DNA of 64,000 bases from Subtercola boreus (GCF_003399635.1 NZ_NBXB01000017.1:1-64000); one strand, 5' to 3'; positions 1-7,754 are shown, counted from the first letter of the stretch. Program-made: numbers and translations. Notes: generated by a model from the letters alone, not told the origin.

Positions 1-2
1 AG

Positions 3-68
3 ACCATGAACGACCCAACCACCGCGATCGAGGAGGTGACAACACTGCCCGAACTCATCGCCGCCTAA
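3..68 (+). CDS. C-terminal fragment of a truncated gene
   Basis: The reading frame is open from the left window edge to a TAA and gives about 21 residues ending ELIAA. A GAGGAGGTG stretch inside it looks like a ribosome site but no good start follows. It may be the tail of a gene that begins outside the window, or a chance frame. No function can be assigned. Confidence 0.3.
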   Translation, partial: TMNDPTTAIEEVTTLPELIAA

Positions 69-84
69 GCTTCAACCACTGACC

Positions 85-537
85 TCAACCGGCAAAGCGA
101 AAGCACACCACTCGAGGGGACGTCACCTCGGCGTAATTCAGTGAAACTCGAGGCACCGCAACCGTGCGGTCTAACTCATCTCGAACGATGCGCCGTAGTG
201 TGCTCTGACCGATAGAGAAGAGGTCAGTGGCGGCGACGTCAATTGGATCTAACTCATAATCCGGTGGAATCCGATCCGGGTCGGGAGTAGGCCATTCCCG
301 GGGTACTTCTGGATGTTTCTCGAGGTAGGCCTCCGCGTCTTGCCATTTACAGGGCAATTTGTTGCGACGCGTACTAATCAGTCCCCGGGGAAGGTCCTGG
401 ACCAATCGAATAGTGATGCTGGAGTCATAGCCTGCCGGCTGATTGATAATTTGAGCAGCTACCAGGGGCAGGCTCGGCTTCTCCCGGAATGCCCAAACAT
501 CGCCCTTACGGACCGCTAGCTCTCCTCCGATCGGCAT
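85..537 (-). CDS. hypothetical protein, 150 aa
   Basis: This 150-residue soluble protein has no signal peptide or membrane segment. Its middle is rich in Pro, Trp and charged residues (motif REWPTPDPDRIPPDY near residues 80-94), and the C-terminal third looks helical. I do not recognise the family. It is read leftward, and the short frame upstream (506-712) overlaps its start by 32 nt, which suggests a two-gene unit. It lies in the accessory stretch beside the nuclease genes, so a conflict-related or lysogenic-conversion role is possible but unsupported. The ATG at 537 is the first plausible start; the upstream sequence has AGAGAAGAGGG, a fair ribosome site. Confidence 0.5.
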   Translation of the reverse strand: MPIGGELAVRKGDVWAFREKPSLPLVAAQIINQPAGYDSSITIRLVQDLPRGLISTRRNKLPCKWQDAEAYLEKHPEVPREWPTPDPDRIPPDYELDPIDVAATDLFSIGQSTLRRIVRDELDRTVAVPRVSLNYAEVTSPRVVCFRFAG

Positions 538-712
538 GGAACCCTCTTCTCTTTGGATCGACTTCAGTCTGGGCGCCTAATGCGTACAAAGCCAGACGCA
601 GATCCGCACGGTCCGCTCGATAGTAGTCATAAGGCGAGGAGTTGCCCTGCCGCTGATCATAGAAATCAGAGCGTTCCCCTCCGCATGCAAAGCTCTCGAC
701 TTGCGACTGCAT
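506..712 (-). CDS. small hypothetical protein, 68 aa
   Basis: A 68-residue frame immediately upstream of and overlapping the 150-aa gene on the same strand. The first ~55 residues look protein-like (acidic/aromatic, with YRADRADLRLALYALGAQ), while the overlapping C-terminus is Arg-rich, as expected for a frame sharing bases with another gene. It could instead be the 5' part of a once-continuous gene broken by a frameshift. No family recognised; confidence is limited by the short length. Confidence 0.35.
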   Translation of the reverse strand: MQSQVESFACGGERSDFYDQRQGNSSPYDYYRADRADLRLALYALGAQTEVDPKRRGFHADRRRASGP

Positions 713-811
713 GACAGTCGTTACCGTGCGGTAGATCTCATATTCGAATCAGGTATGCCTAGGGGCGTAATCAAGCAGGTCGTCGGGCATTCAGGCCGTA
801 AACTCTTTCTC

Positions 812-1297
812 TCAGACCAACCCGAGAGAGGACCGCCATGACCGAGCGGCCCCGCTCGTCTGGCGAATAGTTGCATCGGGCTCGAAAGCCGCAGGCCGAA
901 GACTCAGTTCGTATCGTTCATTGCTTCCGGGATTGTCCAAGGAATCGCCCATTCCGCTTGCCGACCATCTCGCTCTGTAGGAGGGCTCTGGCAATTCGAA
1001 TCTCGTCACTACTTCACCTGACCAGTCCAACAGTGCTACATCGAACGAGTTCGGCGCTAGCGGAGCCTCGACAATTTCTTCCCATCCCGTTTCGTCGGAA
1101 TGTCCGAGCCTGACAGTTAGAGGAATCTCTCCAGTCTGAGTCCCGGTAAGCATGAAAAGGCGACCACTATGCATGCCGCCGAGCAGGCCGTTTGATTGTC
1201 CTTTGAACGAATCCGTCAGGTCGAGGTAGTCGTCGTCACCGCTGACCAGCTGCAGGTAGCCATATGAAATGAAGACGTTCTCTGAAAACAGAATCAC
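812..1297 (-). CDS. ComJ/Nin-like candidate nuclease inhibitor
   Basis: A 161-residue cytoplasmic protein without signal or membrane segments. Its pattern resembles the ComJ (Nin) family: a start with 'VFISYGYLQLV', a central 'WEEIVEAPL' followed by a hydrophobic strand, then 'FELPEPSYRARW', matching the ComJ layout of W/Y-x-E-x-x-V-x-V-P-F then F-x-L-P-x-G-x-Y. In Bacillus, ComJ/Nin binds and inhibits the competence nuclease NucA. The next gene, divergently read 105 bp away, carries a NucA/NucB domain, which strongly supports an inhibitor role. The family match is by eye; the function is inferred from the pairing. An alternative is a generic beta-sandwich immunity protein for that nuclease. 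Confidence 0.55.
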   Translation of the reverse strand: MILFSENVFISYGYLQLVSGDDDYLDLTDSFKGQSNGLLGGMHSGRLFMLTGTQTGEIPLTVRLGHSDETGWEEIVEAPLAPNSFDVALLDWSGEVVTRFELPEPSYRARWSASGMGDSLDNPGSNERYELSLRPAAFEPDATIRQTSGAARSWRSSLGLV

Positions 1298-1402
1298 GAG
1301 TTGTTCTTTCTTAGGGGTCCATTTTTCTGGACAACCCTACGCCAGCGCCCTAGAGTCCGACTAGTGACCGGGGGATCGGGGTCACACTAAGTAGGGGGAA
1401 GC

Positions 1403-2656
1403 ATGACTGTCTTCACGAAGCGGCGGCTGGGAATCATGTCAGCAATCGTCTTGGCAACTTGTCTTGTCGCACCCCAGAGCGCGATAGCCGTCGAAAAATC
1501 CGGTGGATCGATGGCTATGACGGACGGAACTTCTTTGCTTGAGCAGTCGAATGCGGAGGCTGAAGATCTGGAGTCAGTGCTGGTGGCACCCGATAACCCA
1601 GCAACTGACCCTGCCGGGCCTGTGTGCACGGGGTCGGACGCGGGCGGAGCAAGCTTCTGCGTGTCCACTTCGAAAATTTCTGGGTCCGAGTCGACATCTC
1701 CGACGGCTCGATCTATACAACCGCTACCGACGTTTTGTCGCGCCGATACCAGTGGGCTCTATGTTGCCAAGAGAACCCAAGCCTGCATTGTGAAGCTGTA
1801 CACAATCGAAAAACGTGTCACTACAAATGGGGCAACGAGGGTCGTCGGGACCGCGACGCAAACGGTTTACCACTTCGAGTACACCAACTACACCATTGCA
1901 ACGGTGGGGTCCCAGATAGGGTTTTCAGTACCTACGATCAAAGGCGATGTGAGTGGGGCTACCTTCACCGCGGAGAGTAGATGTCGGTACAGTTGCATCC
2001 AAACCACACCAGGGGCAATCACCTCAACCTCGCTTACGGGTATGACAACCTGGAAAGAGGCGGAAGCATTCTCGGAACCGAACACCAAGGCTGTTGGCTC
2101 GAATGTGAATGTCGAGCCAAGTTGGCAATTTGAATATCTCTTTCCGGAGTCTTACGCGGGGTTCGGGACTGACGGAATGTATGCCAGGTGCGACAACCAA
2201 GCTGGTGGGAAGTACCCCAAACCCGGATGTGTGTTCCCCTCAGCGCCCGGACGACTGACCTATTCCACCGCGGCCAATCCCGAACTCGCGCGGCACATCT
2301 CCCGAGCGTTAGCGTCCGGCCTGCCTGGCGCCGACCCTATGAAACCGTTGACTCGGATTACCGACCAGGCTTGGATTGACTCGAACCGTAATACTGTCTG
2401 TGGAAAACCCGTCGTTGTTGAGGGTAAGTCCTGTGACGAGTACCCGTTTGCCAGCACCGAACAAGGTGGTGGAACGCCACTCCGAACATTTTCGGGCTGC
2501 GCATTCACCGATCCGGCTCAGACGGGTGAGATCGGAGCCAGTCACTGCATGATCAACGCCCTCCAGAATTCATCAGGCGGCGGTATTCTCGGGAACACCT
2601 ACAGGCAGCAGCGGATTTTGAACTTCGACGTATTTGTCGTTGCGATCGTTCCGTAA
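1403..2656 (+). CDS. secreted NucA/NucB-type deoxyribonuclease
   Basis: A 417-residue exported protein. Residues 1-29 form a Sec signal (KRR, hydrophobic core, then ...SAIA). A long unrecognised region follows, and the C-terminal ~110 residues match the NucA/NucB fold: 'PLTRITDQAW', a Cys-containing strand, then 'CDEYPFASTEQGG' at about residues 344-356, equivalent to the Bacillus D-E-W-P catalytic segment. These enzymes are secreted Mg-dependent non-specific DNases. The start is the ATG preceded by AGGGGGAAGC. Several Cys residues suggest disulfides outside the cell. It is followed by a second nuclease gene and is divergent from a ComJ-like gene, so it may act as a DNA-degrading toxin or in nutrient/competence DNA processing. 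AT-richer than the host genes to the right. Confidence 0.8.
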   Translation: MTVFTKRRLGIMSAIVLATCLVAPQSAIAVEKSGGSMAMTDGTSLLEQSNAEAEDLESVLVAPDNPATDPAGPVCTGSDAGGASFCVSTSKISGSESTSPTARSIQPLPTFCRADTSGLYVAKRTQACIVKLYTIEKRVTTNGATRVVGTATQTVYHFEYTNYTIATVGSQIGFSVPTIKGDVSGATFTAESRCRYSCIQTTPGAITSTSLTGMTTWKEAEAFSEPNTKAVGSNVNVEPSWQFEYLFPESYAGFGTDGMYARCDNQAGGKYPKPGCVFPSAPGRLTYSTAANPELARHISRALASGLPGADPMKPLTRITDQAWIDSNRNTVCGKPVVVEGKSCDEYPFASTEQGGGTPLRTFSGCAFTDPAQTGEIGASHCMINALQNSSGGGILGNTYRQQRILNFDVFVVAIVP

Positions 2657-2660
2657 ACCC

Positions 2661-3524
2661 GTGACTGACTTAGTCCTTGGATACAGCTCTGAATTCTTGC
2701 CCATTCGCGTGATCCTGCCCGACTTTGAGGACGGTCGTTTGGTTCGCTCCCTTCAGTACATCCACTTCACAGTCCTGCAAGATCCGCAGCGTCGACTCCC
2801 AGCGGTGACGGGCGTAAATATCGACGGAGCTATGCTCCGCGACATCGAACGCGGGGAGCATTGGCATCTCGACACCCGAATATCAGCGTCAGAGCAGGCA
2901 GGCCCCGAGATTTACGCGAACAACGATCTCGATCGCGGCCATCAGGTTCGACGTCGAGACCCCGTGTGGGGCGATCTGGCGACCGCTACAGCCGCGAACC
3001 AGGCAACGTTCGTCTACACGAATTGCGCACCTCAGGCGGGCGAATTCAACCAATCCGCGGAACTGTGGGGCGGGCTCGAGAACCATGTGCTCGACTACGC
3101 GCAGGTCTACAAGCAGAAGATCAGCGTCTTTACCGGACCGGTACTTGCCGACGATGACCCGCCGTACCGCGGCATTCAGATCCCGCGCCTGTTCTGGAAG
3201 ATCGCGGCTTGGGCTGAGGAGCACGAGGACGGATCATTTCATCTCGCCGCCGCTGGGTTCGTTCTTGACCAAACGCCCGAGCTCGACGACATCGACCTCC
3301 GAAAGGCGCAAGCAGACTTAGCCGGTAACTCGCCGCCGCTCGGGCCGTTCAAGACTTACCAGGTCAGCATCCGCGATATCGAAGCACTCACGAACCTTGG
3401 TCTCGCCGACCTGATGGTGGCGGACCAGTTCGGGTTCGTGCTTTCGACTCGTGACGCGGCGCCGCGGGACACCTGGCAGGAGCTGCGATCCCTTGACGAC
3501 ATCAGGCTGAACAAACCAGCCTGA
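2661..3524 (+). CDS. DNA/RNA non-specific endonuclease (DRGH family)
   Basis: A 287-residue nuclease of the Serratia/NUC beta-beta-alpha-metal type. The motif DRGH is at about residues 91-94 in 'NDLDRGHQVRRRDPVWG' (His as general base), and the metal-binding Asn is in 'FVYTNCAPQ' near 121, followed by 'FNQSAELWGGLENHVL'. This closely matches actinobacterial members that begin 'LGYS-x-x-FL', so the GTG at 2661, four bases after the upstream stop, gives a full-length protein; an in-frame TTG at 2634 inside the preceding gene is a weaker alternative. No signal peptide is visible, in contrast to the upstream secreted nuclease. The two genes are adjacent and co-directional, probably one transcript. 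Confidence 0.85.
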   Translation: MTDLVLGYSSEFLPIRVILPDFEDGRLVRSLQYIHFTVLQDPQRRLPAVTGVNIDGAMLRDIERGEHWHLDTRISASEQAGPEIYANNDLDRGHQVRRRDPVWGDLATATAANQATFVYTNCAPQAGEFNQSAELWGGLENHVLDYAQVYKQKISVFTGPVLADDDPPYRGIQIPRLFWKIAAWAEEHEDGSFHLAAAGFVLDQTPELDDIDLRKAQADLAGNSPPLGPFKTYQVSIRDIEALTNLGLADLMVADQFGFVLSTRDAAPRDTWQELRSLDDIRLNKPA

Positions 3525-3525
3525 C

Positions 3526-3699
3526 TCAGGCCGGCCCGATCAGGCCGCGGGTCGGCTCCGCTGGCGCCGCTACAGACGCACCATCTCTTACAGCGACGGC
3601 GTGCGCCCGGCAGATCGCATAGTCTACGAGCAGCCCGTCGTGGTTCACGGTCAGGCGCTCGACTGGGTCGCCCGTGCACCCCTCGACGACGCATTCCAT
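3526..3699 (-). CDS. small Cys-containing hypothetical protein, 57 aa
   Basis: A 57-residue frame from the ATG at 3699, reading 'MECVVEGCTGDPVERLTVNH...DYAICRAHA'. The C-x4-C and later C-x2-H spacing suggests a small zinc-binding knuckle. It is convergent with the DRGH nuclease (one base between the stops) and divergent from the genes to its right. The longer upstream extension of the frame looks non-coding, so the internal ATG is preferred although its ribosome site is weak. Function unknown. Confidence 0.45.
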   Translation of the reverse strand: MECVVEGCTGDPVERLTVNHDGLLVDYAICRAHAVAVRDGASVAAPAEPTRGLIGPA

Positions 3700-3777
3700 G
3701 GTGCGACGGTAGCCGCTGTCAGTGCGCTCGTCTATGGTGAAAGCTCGTCGGCCGGGACGCTCGAGAGAGGAACCCGT

Positions 3778-4128
3778 GTGGCCGACTGGCACCCTGCCAT
3801 GCTCGCCGTGCCCGACCAGTGGGTGCTGAAGCACCCCGCATCACCGAACCCGTGGGCCGTCATCCGGCTGCTGCGGTTCCGTGGTCCGAAGAACGAGGTC
3901 GAGGACTGGTATCGGGTCGTGACATGGCAGGAGACCTCGAAGGGTCGCGAGCTGATCTGCTGGTGCCGGACCCTCGCTGCGGCGTGTGAGGCGGCATGGG
4001 ACTTCAACCGGGCTGCGTCATCGTGGCAGCACGCGCAGGCCGGCAGCAGGGCGCACGAACGTCTGGGAGGGGCGCCGCAGAGGCCGCCGGCGCACGATCT
4101 GCTGGTCGCGTACCGTGCGTCGTTATGA
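3778..4128 (+). CDS. phage-type hypothetical protein, 116 aa
   Basis: A 116-residue protein reading 'ADWHPAMLAVPDQWVLKHP' at the N-terminus, with 'WYRVVTW' and 'CRTLAAACEAAWDF' in the middle. The general look is of small proteins scattered in actinophage and prophage genomes, but I cannot name a function. The GTG at 3778 is chosen because AGAGAGGA lies just upstream and earlier codons look non-coding. Its TGA overlaps the next gene's ATG (ATGA), so the pair is translationally coupled. It may be a prophage moron or part of the flanking accessory island. Confidence 0.6.
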   Translation: MADWHPAMLAVPDQWVLKHPASPNPWAVIRLLRFRGPKNEVEDWYRVVTWQETSKGRELICWCRTLAAACEAAWDFNRAASSWQHAQAGSRAHERLGGAPQRPPAHDLLVAYRASL

Positions 4129-4943
4129 TCAGTCCCATGGCAACGCGAGTATGCGTATTTTGCGGCTCGACACCGTTGACACGCGAACATATCTGGCCGC
4201 AGTGGATGCGGAAACTTGACGGTGTCTCTCCAGCCGCCCTACGAAAGACTCCGCATCCCCACATGATCAGTCGAATGAGACTCGAGCGAGGGGTTCCGAT
4301 TTTCTTCAACCAGCCTCGCGGGATGTCATCGGGGCAGATGCAACTCGTCGCGAAGGCAGTCTGCGCGAACTGCAACAACGGCTGGATGAGCCGGCTTGAA
4401 GACTCCTTTCAGCCCGTGTTCTCGCGACTGAACAGTTGGGAACGGTTCACGCTCACCGACTCGGAATCGGACATAGCGGCCCTCTGGGCCGTGAAGACGG
4501 CCGCCATGTTCCAACAAAATGATCCGGAGACCAGAACCTTTAGTCTGGAGGACCTGCGCGGCCTTCGCGAAACAGGAAAACCACCGCCAAAAACTTCAGT
4601 CTGGATGTTCGCCATGGACTCGGCTGAAGACGAATTCCGGCTGACCCAGCAAGGGGCGCACTTAGGTAGCCCCGAAGACAAGATCGATGCTGCATTCCCT
4701 GCGAGCCTAGGTCAGACATTCCTCGGCGCGCAGCGAGTCGCGTTTGTCGTCGTGCACGGCCCACATCCTCTCATCGACGAGGAACAGCTCCCGGTGCCTG
4801 GTTGGAGAACAGCGCGTTTACTCTGGCCGCGGTTGAAGCCCGCGAAATGGCCAACACTCCCCGCTCAGCATGCGGAAGTGAACGTCCTAAAACTCCTGCC
4901 GGCGGCTGCCTTTGTCCCGGGAGCGTTGTTTCTGGACGAATAA
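4125..4943 (+). CDS. HNH-like zinc-binding protein
   Basis: A 272-residue protein with an N-terminal zinc-ribbon/HNH-like module: 'VCVFCGSTPLTREHIWPQWM' (C-x2-C then R-E-H) and later 'CANCNNGWMSRLE' (C-x2-C-N-N-G-W). This C-x2-C ... H ... C-x2-C pattern occurs in a widespread group of bacterial proteins related to HNH endonucleases, often with defence or mobile neighbours. The rest is unrecognised. The ATG at 4125 shares ATGA with the upstream stop. It is followed at once by a strong hairpin terminator. Whether it still cuts DNA is not clear, since the classical second HNH histidine is not obvious. Confidence 0.65.
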   Translation: MISPMATRVCVFCGSTPLTREHIWPQWMRKLDGVSPAALRKTPHPHMISRMRLERGVPIFFNQPRGMSSGQMQLVAKAVCANCNNGWMSRLEDSFQPVFSRLNSWERFTLTDSESDIAALWAVKTAAMFQQNDPETRTFSLEDLRGLRETGKPPPKTSVWMFAMDSAEDEFRLTQQGAHLGSPEDKIDAAFPASLGQTFLGAQRVAFVVVHGPHPLIDEEQLPVPGWRTARLLWPRLKPAKWPTLPAQHAEVNVLKLLPAAAFVPGALFLDE

Positions 4944-4945
4944 CA

Positions 4946-4987
4946 AGAAGCCCCCCATCCTCTCCGAAGAGAAGGTGGGGGGCTTCT
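4946..4987. terminator. strong hairpin terminator between convergent units
   Basis: A perfect 12-bp stem (AGAAGCCCCCCA / TGGGGGGCTTCT) with a further paired interior lies between the + strand HNH-like gene and the end of the leftward prophage late operon. On the minus strand it is followed by TTGTTATT, so it probably ends late phage transcription; it can also serve the + strand gene. Confidence 0.75.
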
Positions 4988-4992
4988 GTCAA

Positions 4993-5098
4993 TTGGATGG
5001 GTGGGATTCGAACCTCACGAGGCACACGCGAGCGCCCGCCTGATCCCAGCGCGATCGTCTGGGGGCTTCCCGATACAGCCACTCCGGGCCACCATCCT
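4993..5098 (-). tRNA. tRNA-like element, degenerate type II (Ser/Leu-like)
   Basis: Read on the minus strand there is a D-arm-like hairpin (CCCG, loop with AGTGG, CGGG), a long variable-arm-like hairpin, a canonical T-loop (GGTTCGAATCC), and an acceptor-like stem GGATGG/CCATCC. However the anticodon region forms a 9-nt loop without a U at the expected position, and the T stem needs a bulged A. It is therefore either a decayed phage tRNA or an unusual tRNA mimic. It sits downstream of the last tail gene and just before the terminator. Confidence 0.35.
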
Positions 5099-5105
5099 GA
5101 GACGG

Positions 5106-5807
5106 CTACACGGGTGCTGGGCCGAGGGACTTCTCGATGTAGATGTCGGTGAAGCCGAAGTTCGCCGCGGTGCCCGACTCGACACCGACGAAGCCGCCCG
5201 TCGGGTGGTAGTCGGTTGAGACGTCGAGGTACGTCTCGAGGAGGATGTTGTTGCGGAGCATCATGATCTTGTTGCCGTAGGCGCGGATGGCGATCTTGTC
5301 GCCAACCCCGACGATCCACGTGGCGGCCGCGCCGATGAGGGTCGACGCGTTCGTGCGGCGGTACATCTCGATGTAGACGACGCCTGCGAGGTTCACCAGC
5401 TTCATTCGGTACGAGTTCCGCGCCCCGGCCGCTCCGGCAGCCAGGTTCAACCGGATGTCGTAGTAGATCGCGTTCCCGTTCGCCGCCGGCAGGATGGTGA
5501 CCAGCTCGCCGAACTCCTGATCGGCTGCGCTGACGGTGGTCGTCATCTGTCCTGACGTGGTGACGCTGCCTCGCACGATCGAGCCGTTGACGATCGCGAA
5601 GGCGTTCGCGACGTTCGACGTCCAGACGTGCACGGTGCCGTCGTCACCGTAGAGCGCGTCGAGTACTCGCCCGTTGATGTCGGCGGCGTTCCCGCCGGTG
5701 GCACGGTCGGAGGTGATCTGCTCGGCGAGCCACGGGACGTCGGCGTAGGTGTTGCCCGCATCCGGTGTTCCCGCGATGTTGATCACGGTGCCATTGTTGG
5801 TTGCCAT
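5106..5807 (-). CDS. phage tail fibre/adhesion protein
   Basis: A 233-residue protein with no signal peptide, dominated by beta-strand-forming sequence (alternating hydrophobic, Gly, Asn and Thr). The C-terminal part ('MLRNNILLETYLDVS..GGFVGVESGTAANFGF') resembles a jelly-roll, LamG-like or carbohydrate-binding domain of tail fibres. The first ~60 residues look like a trimeric or adaptor stalk. AGGAGG lies 5 nt before the ATG. As the last gene of the late operon, after the SGNH tail protein, it probably makes part of the receptor-binding tip. The role comes from position and composition. Confidence 0.6.
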   Translation of the reverse strand: MATNNGTVINIAGTPDAGNTYADVPWLAEQITSDRATGGNAADINGRVLDALYGDDGTVHVWTSNVANAFAIVNGSIVRGSVTTSGQMTTTVSAADQEFGELVTILPAANGNAIYYDIRLNLAAGAAGARNSYRMKLVNLAGVVYIEMYRRTNASTLIGAAATWIVGVGDKIAIRAYGNKIMMLRNNILLETYLDVSTDYHPTGGFVGVESGTAANFGFTDIYIEKSLGPAPV

Positions 5808-5816
5808 GGGTGCCTC

Positions 5817-7244
5817 CTAAGCGGCGAGGGTGAAGGTGGATGCGTATCGGGAGTACTGCCGCAGCCACGACGCGATGAACGCGGCCATGAGCTGGTGCCC
5901 GAGCGGGTTGAGGTGCACGGAACCGGCGAACCGGAGCGACTGCGGAACGGTGCCCGCAGCGACGTCGGTGTTGTCCTGGCTGGTCGGCGTGAAGCCGGCC
6001 TGATACAGCGCCGCGTCGGCAAGGGCCTGCGGTGACGCGAGGTACCGGCGAACGGGGATGAACCGGACACCCTGCGTGGACACGAACCACGCCTCGAGCG
6101 CGCGGATGTAGTCGCCGTTCACGGTCCCGGCGGCCTCGGAGGCGCCCCGGTCGAGGACTCCCCAGTTCCACCACTCGTCCCGGAACGTCGAGATCTGCGC
6201 CCGGTACCATGTCTGAACATCGAGGACGGTGCGGGTGCCGCCATTGCCAGTGAGCAGCGGTTCGTCGTTGATGCCCATGCCGAACAGTGCGGGGTTGTCG
6301 CGCCACTGGCGGCCGGTGTACGAGTCGATGTAGACGCTTCCGACGGCGACCGCCCCGCCTGCGCTGGTGCGGGTGAAGGTGCGCACGTTCGCGTCGGTGC
6401 GATAGAGGGTGCCGCGGATGCGCTGCCCGGCCGGTGTGACGACCTCGATCTCGTACGAGGCGATGTTCGTGCCACGGAGGGTGTCGGCGGTCAGCCCGGT
6501 GAGCATGACGGAGCCGCCCTGCGCGGGAATGGTCCCGCCCGTGACGGTTGCGTTGACCCGGAGTGCGCCGGCGCGGGCGGTGATCTCGTCTGCACGTGCT
6601 CCGGGCTGGCCGTACTTGCCCATCGTGATGCCGAGCAGCGTGCCAAGCAGTGTTGTCCAGCACTGGTTCGTCGGGTCGGTGAGGTCGGCGCCGAAGGTGG
6701 TCGAGTCGCCGAAGGCGTTCCACGACTTCACTGCGCCTTTGCCTGCGAGGAACGTGCCGTCTCCGGAGAAGAGGTTTCCAGCCCAGTCGAAGTAGGCGAC
6801 GATCTTCCCGCCGATGATGATCGGCAGGGCGTACGGCCAACGCCTCGACATCTGCCGCTTCTGGATCGCGCCCTGCGTGAACAGGCCAGAGTCGCCGGCG
6901 GCCGCGATCGCAGCGGCGGACTCGCGGGGCGGGTTGCCCTTCAAGTCCGTCTGCAGCCACGTCAGTTTGCCGCCGAACGTAAACACGAGGCCTCGGCCCC
7001 ACCTGCGCGTAAGCGAGCGGGCACCCTTCACGATGCCTGCGTTTCCGAGCTGAGCCGCAACGGCCGTGACAGCGGCACCCGTCACGATTCCGCTCGTCGC
7101 GGGGTCAGCGAGAGCAGACGAGACGAGCGGGTCAACGATGCCCTTCGCTGCGTTGCGGGTGAGGCTGTCTTCTGTTTCCAGAAGGTCAGCGGTAACCGCG
7201 TCGTTCGCGTACTGAATGCGCCCCTTGGGGATAAGTCCGACCAT
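5817..7244 (-). CDS. tail protein with SGNH/GDSL hydrolase domain
   Basis: A 475-residue protein. Residues 1-160 are a phage-type stalk; residues ~170-460 carry SGNH hydrolase blocks: 'AFGDSTTFG' with the nucleophile Ser181, 'GMGINDEP' with the G-x-N-D block at 324-327, and 'SVHLNPLGH' with the catalytic His near 444. The spacing between the first two blocks is long because a Thr/Gly-rich beta segment (~225-315) is inserted. SGNH enzymes remove acyl groups from surface polysaccharides, so this may deacylate host glycans during adsorption. Its start follows the upstream stop by two bases. The target glycan is unknown. Confidence 0.7.
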   Translation of the reverse strand: MVGLIPKGRIQYANDAVTADLLETEDSLTRNAAKGIVDPLVSSALADPATSGIVTGAAVTAVAAQLGNAGIVKGARSLTRRWGRGLVFTFGGKLTWLQTDLKGNPPRESAAAIAAAGDSGLFTQGAIQKRQMSRRWPYALPIIIGGKIVAYFDWAGNLFSGDGTFLAGKGAVKSWNAFGDSTTFGADLTDPTNQCWTTLLGTLLGITMGKYGQPGARADEITARAGALRVNATVTGGTIPAQGGSVMLTGLTADTLRGTNIASYEIEVVTPAGQRIRGTLYRTDANVRTFTRTSAGGAVAVGSVYIDSYTGRQWRDNPALFGMGINDEPLLTGNGGTRTVLDVQTWYRAQISTFRDEWWNWGVLDRGASEAAGTVNGDYIRALEAWFVSTQGVRFIPVRRYLASPQALADAALYQAGFTPTSQDNTDVAAGTVPQSLRFAGSVHLNPLGHQLMAAFIASWLRQYSRYASTFTLAA

Positions 7245-7246
7245 GC

Positions 7247-7735
7247 TTACGCCGCCTCGAAGTAGTTGATTTCGCCCTCAGGGGCGGCCGTCCAATACAC
7301 ATCAGTGCCAGGCGACAAATTGCCGACGTCGACGAGAAGATCCGCATACGTGGGTGCGGCTGAGAAGTAGAGAGCGTCTGAGTTGGTTGGGGCGTCGAGG
7401 ATGTCTTCGAGCGTCCCCCCGCCCACAGGGACGCGCATCTGCCATTGCACGAAGTCCATGCCGATACTGTTGTTTGCGGAGTCCAGCCACTCGATGCGCG
7501 GGTAGTACCGCAGCGACCCGTCAGGCACCCCGTAGAGGGTGTCGGATGCTTCCAGGTTGACGGTGAAGGCGCCCGTTGAGGCGTTCGAGATAGTCGCCTG
7601 AACGCGTTGCGTGACAAACAGGTGATCGCCTTGCACCGCATTCCCGGTGGGCACGAAGAACAGCCTCAACCCGGGAAGTGTCGTCGCGGTTCGGGCGTAG
7701 GTTGTGATGAACCCGGTGATCGTTTCGAGCGCCAT
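7247..7735 (-). CDS. minor tail protein, 162 aa
   Basis: A 162-residue beta-rich protein without transmembrane or signal features. It includes 'TVNLEASDTLYGVPDGSLRYYPRIEW' -like strand patterns (shortened here: residues ~55-80) that suggest a fibronectin- or adaptor-type domain connecting fibres to the baseplate. It is separated from the lysis genes by a terminator and lies directly before the SGNH tail protein, so it probably belongs to the fibre module. No firm family assignment. Confidence 0.55.
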   Translation of the reverse strand: MALETITGFITTYARTATTLPGLRLFFVPTGNAVQGDHLFVTQRVQATISNASTGAFTVNLEASDTLYGVPDGSLRYYPRIEWLDSANNSIGMDFVQWQMRVPVGGGTLEDILDAPTNSDALYFSAAPTYADLLVDVGNLSPGTDVYWTAAPEGEINYFEAA

Positions 7736-7754
7736 GCGACCCCAATCTGGGCAT

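Noticed and set aside
1387-1668. Minus-strand frame antisense to the secreted nuclease
   Set aside because: It overlaps the signal peptide of a well-supported gene on the other strand, has no ribosome site and no conserved look.
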